The translations under genes and the position numbers were made by a program. DNA of 64,000 nt from UBA12481 sp964457845 (GTDB lineage Bacteria; Bacteroidota; Bacteroidia; Bacteroidales; UBA12481), in assembly GCA_964457845.1 (NCBI GenBank), contig CAYWHP010000003.1:73328-137327 (forward strand), read 5' to 3'. This document shows, one piece after another, positions 26,346 through 34,888 of the stretch. The notes under the pieces are model-generated. The model saw only the letters and a program-made list of their open reading frames with translations. It did no database searches and was not told where the DNA came from. Every line of letters starts with the position of its first letter. Position 1 is the stretch's first letter.

Positions 26346-27530
26346 ATGAAAAAAGAAGCACCCGTTTCAGAAACTAACGAGACAGAAGAATCATCCAGCC
26401 TCGAACCTCCAAGTAATCAACCCAATAGCTTCCTCCAGAAATTTTTTCCCGGAACAACCGCCAGGGAATGGAACGACTGGCACTGGCAGGTCCGCAACAG
26501 TTTTACCACCCTCGAGCAATTAAGCAGCTTTCTCGGTCTATCTGAGGAAGAATCGGCATCACGTGCATACGGCAAAAACCTGCCCATACGGATTACTCCC
26601 TACTACGCCAGTCTGCTCGATCCGGCCGATCCGATGCAGCCTCTCCGCCGCACTGTTGTGCCCACTGCGCTGGAACTTAACCGTTCCCCGGGCGAGGTGG
26701 AGGACCCGCTTCATGAAACCCACGACAGTCCTGTGCCGCTGATCGTTCACCGCTACCCCGACAGGGTGCTGTTCCTGGTGACCAACTTCTGTTCCGCCTT
26801 TTGCCGGTACTGCACGCGTACGCACATGGTGGCCGATCAGGACATGATCCACTCGAGCCAGGCCGAATGGGACAGGGCCATTGAATACATCCGGCAGCAC
26901 CCGGAGGTGCGCGATGTGCTGCTCTCGGGCGGTGACCCGCTCACCTTGAGCGACAACCGGATTGAATACCTGCTGGAGAGGATCCGCGCCATCCCGCATG
27001 TTGAGATTATCCGCATCGGCACCAAGGTGCCCGTGGTAATGCCCCAGCGCATCACTCCGGAACTGGTTGCCATGCTCCGGAAATACCATCCCCTGTTCAT
27101 GAGCATCCACTTCACCCACCCCGACGAGATCACCCGGGAGGTAGCCGAAGCCTGCAACCGCATGGCCGATGCGGGCATTCCGCTTGGCAGCCAGACGGTT
27201 GTACTGAAGGGCATCACCGACGGACCCGGTGTTTACCGGAAGCTTGCCCATGAGCTGTTAAAAATCAGGGTAAAACCCTATTACCTCTTCCAGTGTGACC
27301 CGATACCCGGCTCTGCACATTTCCGCACGCCGCTCGAAACCGGACTCAACATCATCCGCGAGATGCGCGGTTTTACTTCGGGATATGCCATTCCGCACTT
27401 TGTCATCGACGCCCCGGGCGGCGGCGGCAAGATCCCGCTGTTGCCGGATTATGTGACCGGAGCCGATGGCCATGACCTGGTGGTGCGTAACTACGAGGGC
27501 AAAACATTCCGCTTTCCCGACTGCCTTTAA
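26346..27530 (+). CDS. kamA: KamA-family radical SAM aminomutase, lysine 2,3-aminomutase type
   Basis: 394 residues from the ATG at 26346. The radical SAM cluster is C149-SAF-C153-RY-C156. LLSGGDPL and IRIGTKVPVVMPQRI are family blocks, and the PLP lysine lies in DAPGGGGK (K362). Two acidic residues that bind the lysine side chain and alpha-amino group in lysine 2,3-aminomutases are present: D318 in QCDP and D355 in VIDAPGGG, whereas glutamate 2,3-aminomutases have other residues there. Expected reaction: L-alpha-lysine to L-beta-lysine with PLP and SAM. The next three genes (two ATP-grasp ligases, one acetyltransferase) follow with 13, -4 and -4 nt spacing, so beta-lysine or a similar beta-amino acid is probably their substrate. 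Confidence 0.93.
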   Translation: MKKEAPVSETNETEESSSLEPPSNQPNSFLQKFFPGTTAREWNDWHWQVRNSFTTLEQLSSFLGLSEEESASRAYGKNLPIRITPYYASLLDPADPMQPLRRTVVPTALELNRSPGEVEDPLHETHDSPVPLIVHRYPDRVLFLVTNFCSAFCRYCTRTHMVADQDMIHSSQAEWDRAIEYIRQHPEVRDVLLSGGDPLTLSDNRIEYLLERIRAIPHVEIIRIGTKVPVVMPQRITPELVAMLRKYHPLFMSIHFTHPDEITREVAEACNRMADAGIPLGSQTVVLKGITDGPGVYRKLAHELLKIRVKPYYLFQCDPIPGSAHFRTPLETGLNIIREMRGFTSGYAIPHFVIDAPGGGGKIPLLPDYVTGADGHDLVVRNYEGKTFRFPDCL

Positions 27531-27543
27531 TGGATTTTCCCTT

Positions 27544-28524
27544 ATGACAATAGGACTCACCTACGACCTCCGGGAAGAGTATATCCGGATGGGATTCAGC
27601 GAGGAGGACGCCGCTGAATTCGACACCATCGAAACCATCGAAGCCCTCGAAGGCGTGTTGCACCGGATGGGGCACCAAACCGAGCGCATCGGCCATTTGC
27701 GGTCGCTGATGGCTGCCCTGGCCGACGGCCGGAGATGGGATCTCGTATTCAACATCTGCGAAGGGTTTTACGGGATCGGGCGTGAGGCGCAGGTGCCTGC
27801 ACTCCTCGATGCCTTTCAGGTGCCATACGTATTTTCAGATCCGCTGGTGCTCTCGCTCACCCTCGACAAGGGGATGACCAAGCGGGTAATCCGCGACGCA
27901 GGAATTCCCACGGCACCCTTTTCCGTAGTGGCGGAAGCAGCCGACCTCGCCTGTGTAAACCTCCCTTTCCCTCTTTTCGTTAAACCGGTTGCCGAAGGCA
28001 CCGGCAAGGGGATATCGGGTGAATCGATCATACAGGATCGCAGGGCTCTTGATGCCCGCTGCCTTTATCTGCTCGAACGGTTCGGTCAGCCGGTTCTGGT
28101 GGAAACCTACCTCAGCGGCCGGGAATTCACTGTGGGGATCACCGGCACCGGTGCGAAAGCGGCGGTTACCGGCGTGATGGAGATTCTGCTCACCGACAGG
28201 GCCGAGCAGGGTGTGTATTCCTATACCAATAAGGAAGAGTGGCGCGAGCGGTGCCGTTACGAACTGGCATCGGGAGCCATCGCTGAAGCCTGCGAAAAGG
28301 TAGCGCTTGACTCGTGGCGCGTACTCAACTGCCAGGATGGCGGAAGGATCGACCTGCGCTGCGATGCAGCCGGAATCCCCAACTTCATAGAAGTGAACCC
28401 GCTGGCCGGCATGAACCCCGTTTACTCCGACTTGCCCATGCTGAGCCGCATGAACGGGATTTCTTATGATGAGCTGATTGGCCGGATCATGGAATCGGCA
28501 TTCTGGAAAGTAAAAAAACCATGA
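27544..28524 (+). CDS. ATP-grasp ligase 1, D-alanine-D-alanine ligase-like
   Basis: 326 residues from the ATG at 27544, 13 nt after kamA. ATP-grasp hallmarks: N-terminal NICEG (about 68-72), DKGMTKRVIRDAGIPTAPF, the ATP lysine region PLFVKPVAEGTGKGI, VETYLSGREFTVGI and the Mg-binding end GRIDLRCDAAGIPNFIEVNP with Glu and Asn. This is the fold of Ddl enzymes, which activate a carboxylate as acylphosphate and attack it with an amine. The window has no murein genes beside it and the partner is an aminomutase, so a role other than cell-wall dipeptide synthesis is likely. Substrate unknown. Its stop overlaps the next start by ATGA. Confidence 0.88.
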   Translation: MTIGLTYDLREEYIRMGFSEEDAAEFDTIETIEALEGVLHRMGHQTERIGHLRSLMAALADGRRWDLVFNICEGFYGIGREAQVPALLDAFQVPYVFSDPLVLSLTLDKGMTKRVIRDAGIPTAPFSVVAEAADLACVNLPFPLFVKPVAEGTGKGISGESIIQDRRALDARCLYLLERFGQPVLVETYLSGREFTVGITGTGAKAAVTGVMEILLTDRAEQGVYSYTNKEEWRERCRYELASGAIAEACEKVALDSWRVLNCQDGGRIDLRCDAAGIPNFIEVNPLAGMNPVYSDLPMLSRMNGISYDELIGRIMESAFWKVKKP

Positions 28525-29483
28525 GCAGGGTAATTCTTCTGATAAACAGGCTTCCCGAAAATGCCACGGCCGACGAGCTCGACGTGCTTGACCAGGCAGC
28601 GGCCGTTGAACAGGCACTCGATGAGCTCGGAATTCACCATGACCGTGAATACGTGGATGCCAACCTGGCCAAGCTGGCCGGAAGGCTATACGGGGAGACC
28701 GGAGCCATCGCCTTCAACATCGTTGAAAGCGTGAACAACAGCGATGCACTGGTTTATTTCATACCCGCCCTGCTCGAAAGCATGAACTTCCCTTTCACCG
28801 GAAATCCGTCGGAAGCCATGTTCCTCACCACAGGAAAGCCACTGGCCAAAAGGCTCATGCAGGGCGCCGGCATCCCCACGCCAGGCTGGTGGAGCGCGGA
28901 TGAGGCGATGAACCTTGATCCCGGCAAACGGTATATCGTTAAGCCTTCCCGCGAGGACGCCTCGGTGGGCATTGAAGAGGAAAACGTTTTCCACGGATCC
29001 GAAGCCGGTATTCTGGAGGAGTTCAGGGCACGCTGGGGAAAGCACTTTTTTGTTGAAGAGTATATTCCCGGCAGGGAATTCAATATCTCCATGCTCGGAG
29101 GCCCCGATGGCCCCGAAGTGCTGCCGCCCGCCGAAATGCTCTTTCTGGACTATCCCGCAGATAAGCCGGCTATTCTGGGATACACATCGAAATGGGACGA
29201 AAGCACCTTCGAATACCAGCACACGGAGAGGACCTTCGACCTGGCCGAAACAGACAGCCCGCTTATTGCTGAAATAGAGCTCATCTGCCACCGATGCTGG
29301 TCACTTTTCCACCTCCGCGGATACGCCCGGGTGGATTTCCGGGTGGATGAGCTAAAGAGGCCTTATGTTCTGGAAATAAATGCTAATCCATGCATATCAC
29401 CCGATTCAGGGTTTTACAATGCGGCGCTTAAAGCCGGATACACATTCACGCAGGTGGTGGAACGAATACTCAACGACCGATGA
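28521..29483 (+). CDS. ATP-grasp ligase 2, D-alanine-D-alanine ligase-like
   Basis: 320 residues. Same fold as the preceding protein but clearly divergent: FNIVESVNNSDALVYFIPAL, TTGKPLAKRLMQGAGIPTPG, the ATP-binding YIVKPSREDASVGIEEENVF, FFVEEYIPGREFNISML and the metal site ARVDFRVDELKRPYVLEINA with Glu-Ile-Asn. All canonical nucleotide and Mg ligands appear intact, so it should be active. Two distinct ligases in one operon suggest two successive amide bonds, or a heteromeric enzyme. Overlaps both neighbours by 4 nt. Confidence 0.88.
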   Translation: MSRVILLINRLPENATADELDVLDQAAAVEQALDELGIHHDREYVDANLAKLAGRLYGETGAIAFNIVESVNNSDALVYFIPALLESMNFPFTGNPSEAMFLTTGKPLAKRLMQGAGIPTPGWWSADEAMNLDPGKRYIVKPSREDASVGIEEENVFHGSEAGILEEFRARWGKHFFVEEYIPGREFNISMLGGPDGPEVLPPAEMLFLDYPADKPAILGYTSKWDESTFEYQHTERTFDLAETDSPLIAEIELICHRCWSLFHLRGYARVDFRVDELKRPYVLEINANPCISPDSGFYNAALKAGYTFTQVVERILNDR

Positions 29484-29974
29484 ATACCGACACACAAAAT
29501 ATAACGCTCCGCTTTGAAGCCAGCCCTTCCGACCCGAAAGCCGTTGAAGAAATTGTTGTTTCGTCGGGATTTTTCCGGCCCGATGAGGTTCCTGTGGCAG
29601 TGGAACTGGTAACCGAACGGCTTGAAAAGGGAACGGAATCCGGCTATGAATTTGTTTTTGCTGAGGTCGGCGGCCGGACCGCGGCCTATGCCTGTTTCGG
29701 TCTGATCCCGTGCACCCTCTATAGCTACGACCTTTACTGGATCGCCACACACAACGACCTGCGCGGCAGTGGGCTCGGCAAGGCGGTGCTGAAGGCCGTT
29801 GAAGAAGCCGTGGCAGCGCTCGGCGGCAAGGCTATCTATGTGGAAACTTCGTATCTGCCAAAATATGAGCCTACCCGGGTTTTCTATCTGAAAAACAATT
29901 ACCTGGAAAAAGCCCGGTTCGAGGATTTTTACGACGATGGTGACGACAAGGTCGTTTATGTGAAGAGGGTATGA
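29480..29974 (+). CDS. GNAT-family N-acetyltransferase ending the kamA operon
   Basis: 164 residues. Core GNAT features: strands ESGYEFVFAEVGGRTAAYACF, YDLYWIATHNDLRGSGLGKAVL with the acetyl-CoA loop RGSGLG, and a C-terminal YEPTRVFYLKNNYLEKARFEDFYDD. In methanogens and some bacteria kamA (ablA) pairs with a GNAT (ablB) to make the osmolyte N-epsilon-acetyl-beta-lysine. Here the GNAT could acetylate beta-lysine or a ligase product. The two intervening ATP-grasp genes are not part of the known ablAB pair. Overlaps the upstream gene by ATGA. Confidence 0.87.
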   Translation: MNTDTQNITLRFEASPSDPKAVEEIVVSSGFFRPDEVPVAVELVTERLEKGTESGYEFVFAEVGGRTAAYACFGLIPCTLYSYDLYWIATHNDLRGSGLGKAVLKAVEEAVAALGGKAIYVETSYLPKYEPTRVFYLKNNYLEKARFEDFYDDGDDKVVYVKRV

Positions 29975-30009
29975 TGGAATAAAGGGGTAAGGGACCAGGG
30001 CTGAAGGGG

Positions 30010-30040
30010 GAGATTCGAGGACCAGTTTAGAATTTTGAAG
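30010..30040. repeat. Dispersed 31-bp repeat, copy 2
   Basis: Starts GAGATTCGAGGACCAG and ends GAATTTTGAAG, differing at three positions from 20770-20800. Its last bases contribute to the AAGGAG ribosome-binding site of the TatD-like gene. Confidence 0.85.
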
Positions 30041-30052
30041 GAGAAAAATCAG

Positions 30053-30736
30053 GTGGACGGGGAGTTTATCAATATTCATACGCACAATTCCGGTGAGTCC
30101 GAAGGGCGATCGATATTCAATATTTCCCTAAAAGATGCGGCTGCCGAACGGCCTGAAGGATGGTTCTCGGTTGGCTTCCACCCCTGGGATACTACTGAAT
30201 TTGAACCTGATATGAACTTACTGGCCGTGATGGCCAGCTTGCCGGGCTGTGCCGCCATCGGTGAATGTGGCATCGACAAGCTTCGTGGCGGGACCCTTGA
30301 AAAGCAGTCGGCCATTTTCAGGCAGCAGGCCATGCTGGCGGAGACACTTACTAAACCGGTGATCATCCATTGCGTGAAGGCCTGGCCGGAGCTGGTTGCA
30401 CTTAAAAAGGCGATCAACCCGAAGGTTGCCTGGATCCTGCACGGCTTTGCAGGAAAGCCGGAACTCGCCGCTCAGCTGACCGGTCAGGGGTTCTACCTCT
30501 CCTTCGGGGCGCAGATCCTGCGCCGGAACAGCCCTGCCGCGGCAAGCCTGGAGCAGATCGTCCCGGATCGGATGTTCCTGGAGACTGACGAGAGCCTGTC
30601 TGCCATTAAGGAAGTATACATGGCAGCCGCGGCAATCAAAAGGTTATCTTTGGAAGGGATCGCTGCACAAATCGCAGTCAATTTCAAAAACGCCTATGGA
30701 ATCCAGTATACACCCGGAATGGCTTCAGCGCACTGA
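30053..30736 (+). CDS. TatD-family metal-dependent hydrolase, short form
   Basis: 227 residues from GTG at 30053, chosen because AAGGAG lies 9 nt upstream; a TTG at 30035 inside the dispersed repeat is the alternative. Metal-binding features: the HxH pair in INIHTHN, Glu in AIGECGID, His in PVIIHCVKAW, His in WILHGFAG and the catalytic Asp in MFLETDES. The protein is shorter than typical TatD (about 260). The family includes 3'-5' DNA exonucleases and D-aminoacyl-tRNA deacylase-like enzymes; exact role unknown. Its end overlaps tcdA by 41 nt. Confidence 0.85.
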   Translation: MDGEFINIHTHNSGESEGRSIFNISLKDAAAERPEGWFSVGFHPWDTTEFEPDMNLLAVMASLPGCAAIGECGIDKLRGGTLEKQSAIFRQQAMLAETLTKPVIIHCVKAWPELVALKKAINPKVAWILHGFAGKPELAAQLTGQGFYLSFGAQILRRNSPAAASLEQIVPDRMFLETDESLSAIKEVYMAAAAIKRLSLEGIAAQIAVNFKNAYGIQYTPGMASAH

Positions 30737-31448
30737 GCTCCTCCTCGGGAGCGAGAGGCTGGCACTGCTCCGCAAGGCCCACATCCTTGTGGTGGGGCTT
30801 GGCGGCGTTGGCGCTTACGCTGCTGAAATGCTTTGCCGGTCGGGCATCGGGAAGATGACCATCGTTGACGGCGACAAGATCCACGCCACCAACCGTAACC
30901 GCCAGCTCATCGCCCTCAAAAGCCTCGAAGGGCTGCCCAAGGCGGAAGCCATGGGCAAACGGCTCCTCGACATCAATCCCGACCTCGACCTGACGGTCCA
31001 CGACGAATACATCCGTGACGAACGGATGATCGAAATCCTTCAGGGGGAATTCGATTTCGTCATCGATGCCATCGATACCCTGTCGCCAAAGGTTTTCCTG
31101 ATCTACCATTCTGTGCGGATCGGCCATCCCATTGTCAGTTCGATGGGCGCCGGAGGCAAGTTCGATCCCGGTCAGGTGAAGGTGGCCGACCTGTCGGAAT
31201 CATACAACTGCAAGCTGGCCAGCATCCTGCGGAAACGCCTCCATTCGCTGGGTATTTACACCGGCGTAACCGTGGTTTTTTCGCCCGAAAAGGTGCATCC
31301 CGATGCCATGGTTCTTACCACCGGCGAACTCAACAAACGCTCCACCGTTGGCACCATCAGCTACATGCCCCCCGTGTTCGGATGCCACCTTGCCTCCGCC
31401 GTCATCCGCGCCCTCATCGCCCCATCCCCTAACCTCCTAACCCCCTAA
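30696..31448 (+). CDS. tcdA: tRNA threonylcarbamoyladenosine dehydratase
   Basis: 250 residues of the ThiF/E1-like family. The nucleotide-binding glycine motif VVGLGGVGAYAAEML is followed by DGDKIHATNRNRQL, VIDAIDTLSPK and SSMGAGGKFDP, all characteristic of TcdA (CsdL). It cyclises t6A37 of ANN-decoding tRNAs to ct6A using ATP. The last five codons and stop come from a CCTAACCC octamer array, and the sulfatase ATG is 4 nt further on. Confidence 0.93.
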   Translation: MESSIHPEWLQRTELLLGSERLALLRKAHILVVGLGGVGAYAAEMLCRSGIGKMTIVDGDKIHATNRNRQLIALKSLEGLPKAEAMGKRLLDINPDLDLTVHDEYIRDERMIEILQGEFDFVIDAIDTLSPKVFLIYHSVRIGHPIVSSMGAGGKFDPGQVKVADLSESYNCKLASILRKRLHSLGIYTGVTVVFSPEKVHPDAMVLTTGELNKRSTVGTISYMPPVFGCHLASAVIRALIAPSPNLLTP

Positions 31449-31451
31449 CCC
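31428..31451. repeat. Three-unit CCTAACCY octamer array spanning the tcdA stop
   Basis: CCTAACCT then CCTAACCC twice. The tcdA stop TAA (31446-31448) lies in the third unit. It leaves no room for a normal ribosome-binding site before the sulfatase ATG at 31453. The same octamer appears twice inside ispH at 21994-22009. Confidence 0.85.
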
Positions 31452-31452
31452 C

Positions 31453-32973
31453 ATGAAACCCCTGCCCCTGCCCCTCCTCCTCTCCGCCAGCCTCACCGCC
31501 TTGCCGGGCCTCGCGCAGGATAAACCGAACATCATTTATATCCTGGCCGACGACCTGGGCTATACCGAGATCGGGCCTTACGGGCAGAAGCTGATTGAAA
31601 CGCCGAACCTCGACCGGCTGGCAAGCGACGGCATCCGGTTCACGCAGCATTATTGCGGCAGTCCGGTAAGCGCCCCGTCGCGGTGCGTGCTGCTCACCGG
31701 TCAGCATTCGGGCCACGCCTACATCCGCGGAAACCATGAGTGGTCCGAACGTGGTGATGTCTGGAATTTTGCCAAAGCCAATGAAGATCCCGGCCTCGAG
31801 GGCCAGTACCCGCTCGCCGACAGCATTCGCACGCTGGCTGAATACCTCAGGGAGGCCGGCTACCGAACCGGGGCGATCGGCAAATGGGGGCTGGGGGCCC
31901 CGAACAGCGAAGGGGTACCCGAACGGCAGGGCTTTGATTTCTTCTTCGGATACAACTGCCAGCGCCAGGCGCACACCTACTATCCTACATTCCTCTGGCG
32001 CAACGGGGAGCGGCAGATGCTCCGCAATGAGCTGGTTGCACCCGGGGCCAAGCTGGCTCCCGGTGCCGACACGCTTGCTGAGACAAGCTACGCCGCCTTT
32101 AACCAAAAGGACTATGCACCTGCGCTCATGTTGAACGAAGCCGACCGGTTCATCGAAAGGAAGGACGGCAAGCCGTTTTTCCTCTATTACGCCTCCACCC
32201 TGCCCCACCTGGCCCTTCAGGCCCCCAAAGAGTGGGTGGACAAGTATGTGAAGAAGTTCGGCGACGAACGCCCATACCTCGGCAAAGAGGGCTACTTCCC
32301 GGCACGCTACCCGCACGCCACCTATGCCGCCATGGTGTCCTACCTCGATTACCAGGTAGGCCGCCTCATCGAGAAACTCAAGGAAACCGGCCAGTACAAA
32401 AACACCCTGATCATCTTCTCGAGCGATAACGGCTATGCCTACAATGCCGGCTGCGACCCGGCCTGGTTCAGTTCCTTCGCCCCCTTCCTTACCACCTACG
32501 GCCGTGGCAAAGGCTTCGTGCACGAAGGCGGCATCCGGGTTCCGATGATCGCCGCCTGGCCCGGCAAGATCAAACCCCAATCGGAAACAGCACTCCTGTC
32601 ATGCTTCTACGATGTCCTTCCCACCCTCTGCGAAGTAGCCGGGTTGCCCCGACCACAAGGCACCGACGGGATCAGTTTCGTCCCTACCCTGCTCGGCAAA
32701 GGCAGTCAGACCACACACGAATACCTCTACTGGGATTTCCCCGAATACAAGGGGCAGCAGGCAGTCCGAATGGGCCCATGGAAAGGGATCCGCCTCAACA
32801 TGCAGGGGGGGAATACCACAATCAGTTTGTTTAATCTCGACACAGATACCAAAGAACTGATAAACGTTGCGGCTGAACATCCGGAAATCGTAAGGCAGAT
32901 GGCCGACATCATGGCCAGGGAACACCGGAAATCTGAATTTGAGCGCTTTTGGCTGAAGGCCATTGACAACTGA
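31453..32973 (+). CDS. Secreted sulfatase, serine-type
   Basis: 506 residues with a signal peptide (MKPLPLPLLLSASLTALPGLAQ). The alkaline-phosphatase-fold sulfatase begins NIIYILADDLGY with metal Asp33 and Asp34. The active-site signature is S73-A-P-S-R-CVLLTG, so the formylglycine would derive from Ser and needs a radical SAM maturase, none of which is in the window. Other blocks: GKWGLG, TLPHLALQAP, IIFSSDNG. It hydrolyses sulfate esters, probably of polysaccharides, in the periplasm. No other sulfated-glycan genes sit beside it. Confidence 0.93.
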   Translation: MKPLPLPLLLSASLTALPGLAQDKPNIIYILADDLGYTEIGPYGQKLIETPNLDRLASDGIRFTQHYCGSPVSAPSRCVLLTGQHSGHAYIRGNHEWSERGDVWNFAKANEDPGLEGQYPLADSIRTLAEYLREAGYRTGAIGKWGLGAPNSEGVPERQGFDFFFGYNCQRQAHTYYPTFLWRNGERQMLRNELVAPGAKLAPGADTLAETSYAAFNQKDYAPALMLNEADRFIERKDGKPFFLYYASTLPHLALQAPKEWVDKYVKKFGDERPYLGKEGYFPARYPHATYAAMVSYLDYQVGRLIEKLKETGQYKNTLIIFSSDNGYAYNAGCDPAWFSSFAPFLTTYGRGKGFVHEGGIRVPMIAAWPGKIKPQSETALLSCFYDVLPTLCEVAGLPRPQGTDGISFVPTLLGKGSQTTHEYLYWDFPEYKGQQAVRMGPWKGIRLNMQGGNTTISLFNLDTDTKELINVAAEHPEIVRQMADIMAREHRKSEFERFWLKAIDN

Positions 32974-33011
32974 AAACCTGCCTGTGGCGGAAACATTGCG
33001 GGCCGGTTTTT
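32973..33011 (+). terminator. Probable intrinsic terminator after the sulfatase gene
   Basis: AAAACC (32973-32978) pairs with GGTTTT (33005-33010), and GCC/GGC continues the stem after a mismatch, with a run of five T. The stem is imperfect. Confidence 0.5.
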
Positions 33012-33042
33012 CGTTAAATGACCGGACACTATCCGAAAAAAA

Positions 33043-33480
33043 ATGCCGTACCGATTAATTATAACAGGATTACTGCTTGGCGCGCTGCTTCTGTCTTGTA
33101 ACAGCGCCCGCCAGGCTGCCGGCACCAGCCGGCCCGATAAAATCGAATTCGCCCGTGCCGAAGGGGACTCCACGGAATATGAGCTGCTGATCATCGATCC
33201 CGGCTTCGATTCGTGGTTTATGAAAAACTGGCGGCCCATGTGGTACTACACCGAGGATTATCTGGCCACATGGAACCTCCAGTATGTCACGGCATGGAAC
33301 CAGCGCGTGCGCAATCCGCTCGGGCAGGGCGACCCGGCGACGAATCCGTTCATCATGGAAATCGACTACCGCCCGGGCATCAAGTACGGGTTGGAACTCA
33401 ATTTCAAGCTCTATCAATATTTCAGGTATGTTGATGAAACGTGGGGGCGCATCCTGAGCTACGACCGCAAGAATTATTAA
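33043..33480 (+). CDS. Small lipoprotein, DUF6146-like
   Basis: 145 residues. Signal peptide with a clear lipobox (GALLLSC, Cys19). The mature part is aromatic-rich: FDSWFMKNWRPMWYYTEDYL, YVTAWNQRVRNP and a final YRPGIKYGLELNFKLY. This pattern fits small Bacteroidota lipoproteins of the DUF6146 type, of unknown function. It lies between the sulfatase and the UroD-like gene, 24 nt before the latter. Confidence 0.65.
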   Translation: MPYRLIITGLLLGALLLSCNSARQAAGTSRPDKIEFARAEGDSTEYELLIIDPGFDSWFMKNWRPMWYYTEDYLATWNLQYVTAWNQRVRNPLGQGDPATNPFIMEIDYRPGIKYGLELNFKLYQYFRYVDETWGRILSYDRKNY

Positions 33481-33504
33481 CTTGGCGGGATAAACCAATC
33501 CCGT

Positions 33505-34770
33505 ATGACGAGTAAAGAGCGACTTCTGGCGACACTGAATCATCAGCAGCCCGACAGGGTGTGCGTTGACTTTGGCGGCACACCGGTTACCGGTATTCAT
33601 GTTTCCGTTATCAACAAACTGTGGAAGAGGACCTTCGGCCACCACGATTACAGAGTGAAGGTTACAGAACCGTACCAGATGCTCGGCGAAATCGATCCCG
33701 GCCTGCGCGACGCCCTGGGTATTGATGTGATCGGAACGCCCGCACGGAAGTCGCTGCTCGGAACCGATGAGGACGGGCCCTGGAAACCCTTCACGATGTT
33801 CGACGGCACCGAGGTGATGATCCACCACAACCTCAATTACAGCATCGACCCGGTGAAGGGCGACCTGCTGGTGTACCCGGAAGGCGACATATCGCTGCCG
33901 CCGAGTGCCAGGATGCCGAAGGGCGGTTACTTTTTCGACACCATCATCCGTCAGGAGCCGATTGATGACGACAACCTGAATGTGGCCGACAATACCGAGG
34001 AGTTCAAATTGTTCACCCCGGAAGATCTGAATTATTACAAGAACCGCAAGCGCTACCTCGAACGGAACGCCGAGTACGGCAGCCTGCTGGTGGTTCCCGG
34101 AACTGCCTTCGGCGATATCGCACTCGTGCCGGCCCCGTTCATGAAACACCCGAAAGGGATTCGTGATATCCAGGAATGGTACATGTCGCCGCTGATGCGC
34201 CGCGATTACGTATATGCCGTTTTTGAGAAGCAATGCGAAATAGCCCTCCAGAACATTGATGCCCTGGCGGCCATCATGGGCGACAGCGTGCACGTAGCCA
34301 TGGTGAGCGGCACCGATTTCGGAACCCAGTCGGGGACATTCATCTCCTGTGATACCTTCCGCGACATGTGGAAACCTTTCTACATCGAGGTAAATAAGCG
34401 GATACACCAGAAAACCAACTGGAAAACATTCATCCACTCCTGCGGAGCCGTTCGCGACCTTATCCCCGACTTTATCGAATCGGGTTTCGACATACTTAAC
34501 CCGGTGCAGGTATCGGCTGCCGGCATGGATGCCCGCAACCTCAAGAAAGACTTCGGAAAGGATATCGTGTTCTGGGGAGGCGGCGTCGACACGCAGAAAA
34601 CCCTTCCATACGGCACCCCCGACGAAGTGTACCGCGAGGTAAGGGAGCGCATTGACATTTTCAATGTCGACGGTGGCTTTGTGTTCAATACCGTGCATAA
34701 CATCCAGGGGAACGTTCCTGTGGAGAACGTGGAGGCCATGCTGAAGGCCATCCGTGACAGTCACTGTTAA
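33505..34770 (+). CDS. Uroporphyrinogen decarboxylase/MtaA-like protein
   Basis: 421 residues. Starts MTSKERLLATLNHQQPDRV, typical of UroD-superfamily proteins that act as corrinoid methyltransferase components rather than heme enzymes. The zinc-type motif IHSCGAVRDLIPDFIESGFD and NPVQVSAAGMD are present, then WGGGVDTQKTLPYGTPDEV and a GGFVFNTVHNIQGNVP end. No corrinoid protein or methyltransferase partner lies in the window, so the methyl acceptor or carboxylate substrate is unknown. Confidence 0.85.
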   Translation: MTSKERLLATLNHQQPDRVCVDFGGTPVTGIHVSVINKLWKRTFGHHDYRVKVTEPYQMLGEIDPGLRDALGIDVIGTPARKSLLGTDEDGPWKPFTMFDGTEVMIHHNLNYSIDPVKGDLLVYPEGDISLPPSARMPKGGYFFDTIIRQEPIDDDNLNVADNTEEFKLFTPEDLNYYKNRKRYLERNAEYGSLLVVPGTAFGDIALVPAPFMKHPKGIRDIQEWYMSPLMRRDYVYAVFEKQCEIALQNIDALAAIMGDSVHVAMVSGTDFGTQSGTFISCDTFRDMWKPFYIEVNKRIHQKTNWKTFIHSCGAVRDLIPDFIESGFDILNPVQVSAAGMDARNLKKDFGKDIVFWGGGVDTQKTLPYGTPDEVYREVRERIDIFNVDGGFVFNTVHNIQGNVPVENVEAMLKAIRDSHC

Positions 34771-34888
34771 AAGATGTTAATTGGTGGCGCTCATCAGGCC
34801 CCATTAATTGTCGAAATCGTACTTTTCACCCTCAGGGGCGAAAACCCCATATTCGTACCGAAACCTAACCCTTAAAAAGGAGGACATT

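Noticed and set aside
26346..27530. Glutamate 2,3-aminomutase
   Set aside because: D318 and D355 match the lysine-binding aspartates; the glutamate enzyme has other residues at these sites.
27544..29483. Cell-wall D-Ala-D-Ala ligases (ddl)
   Set aside because: No peptidoglycan genes nearby, two divergent copies in one operon with an aminomutase and an acetyltransferase, and sequence blocks that differ from canonical Ddl.
31428..31451. Telomere-like CCCTAA repeats of biological significance
   Set aside because: Only three imperfect 8-bp units, best explained as one of several gene-end arrays.
34808..34888. Earlier start of the first M14 homologue
   Set aside because: AAGGAGG lies downstream of it at 34877-34883, and the signal peptide begins after 34889.
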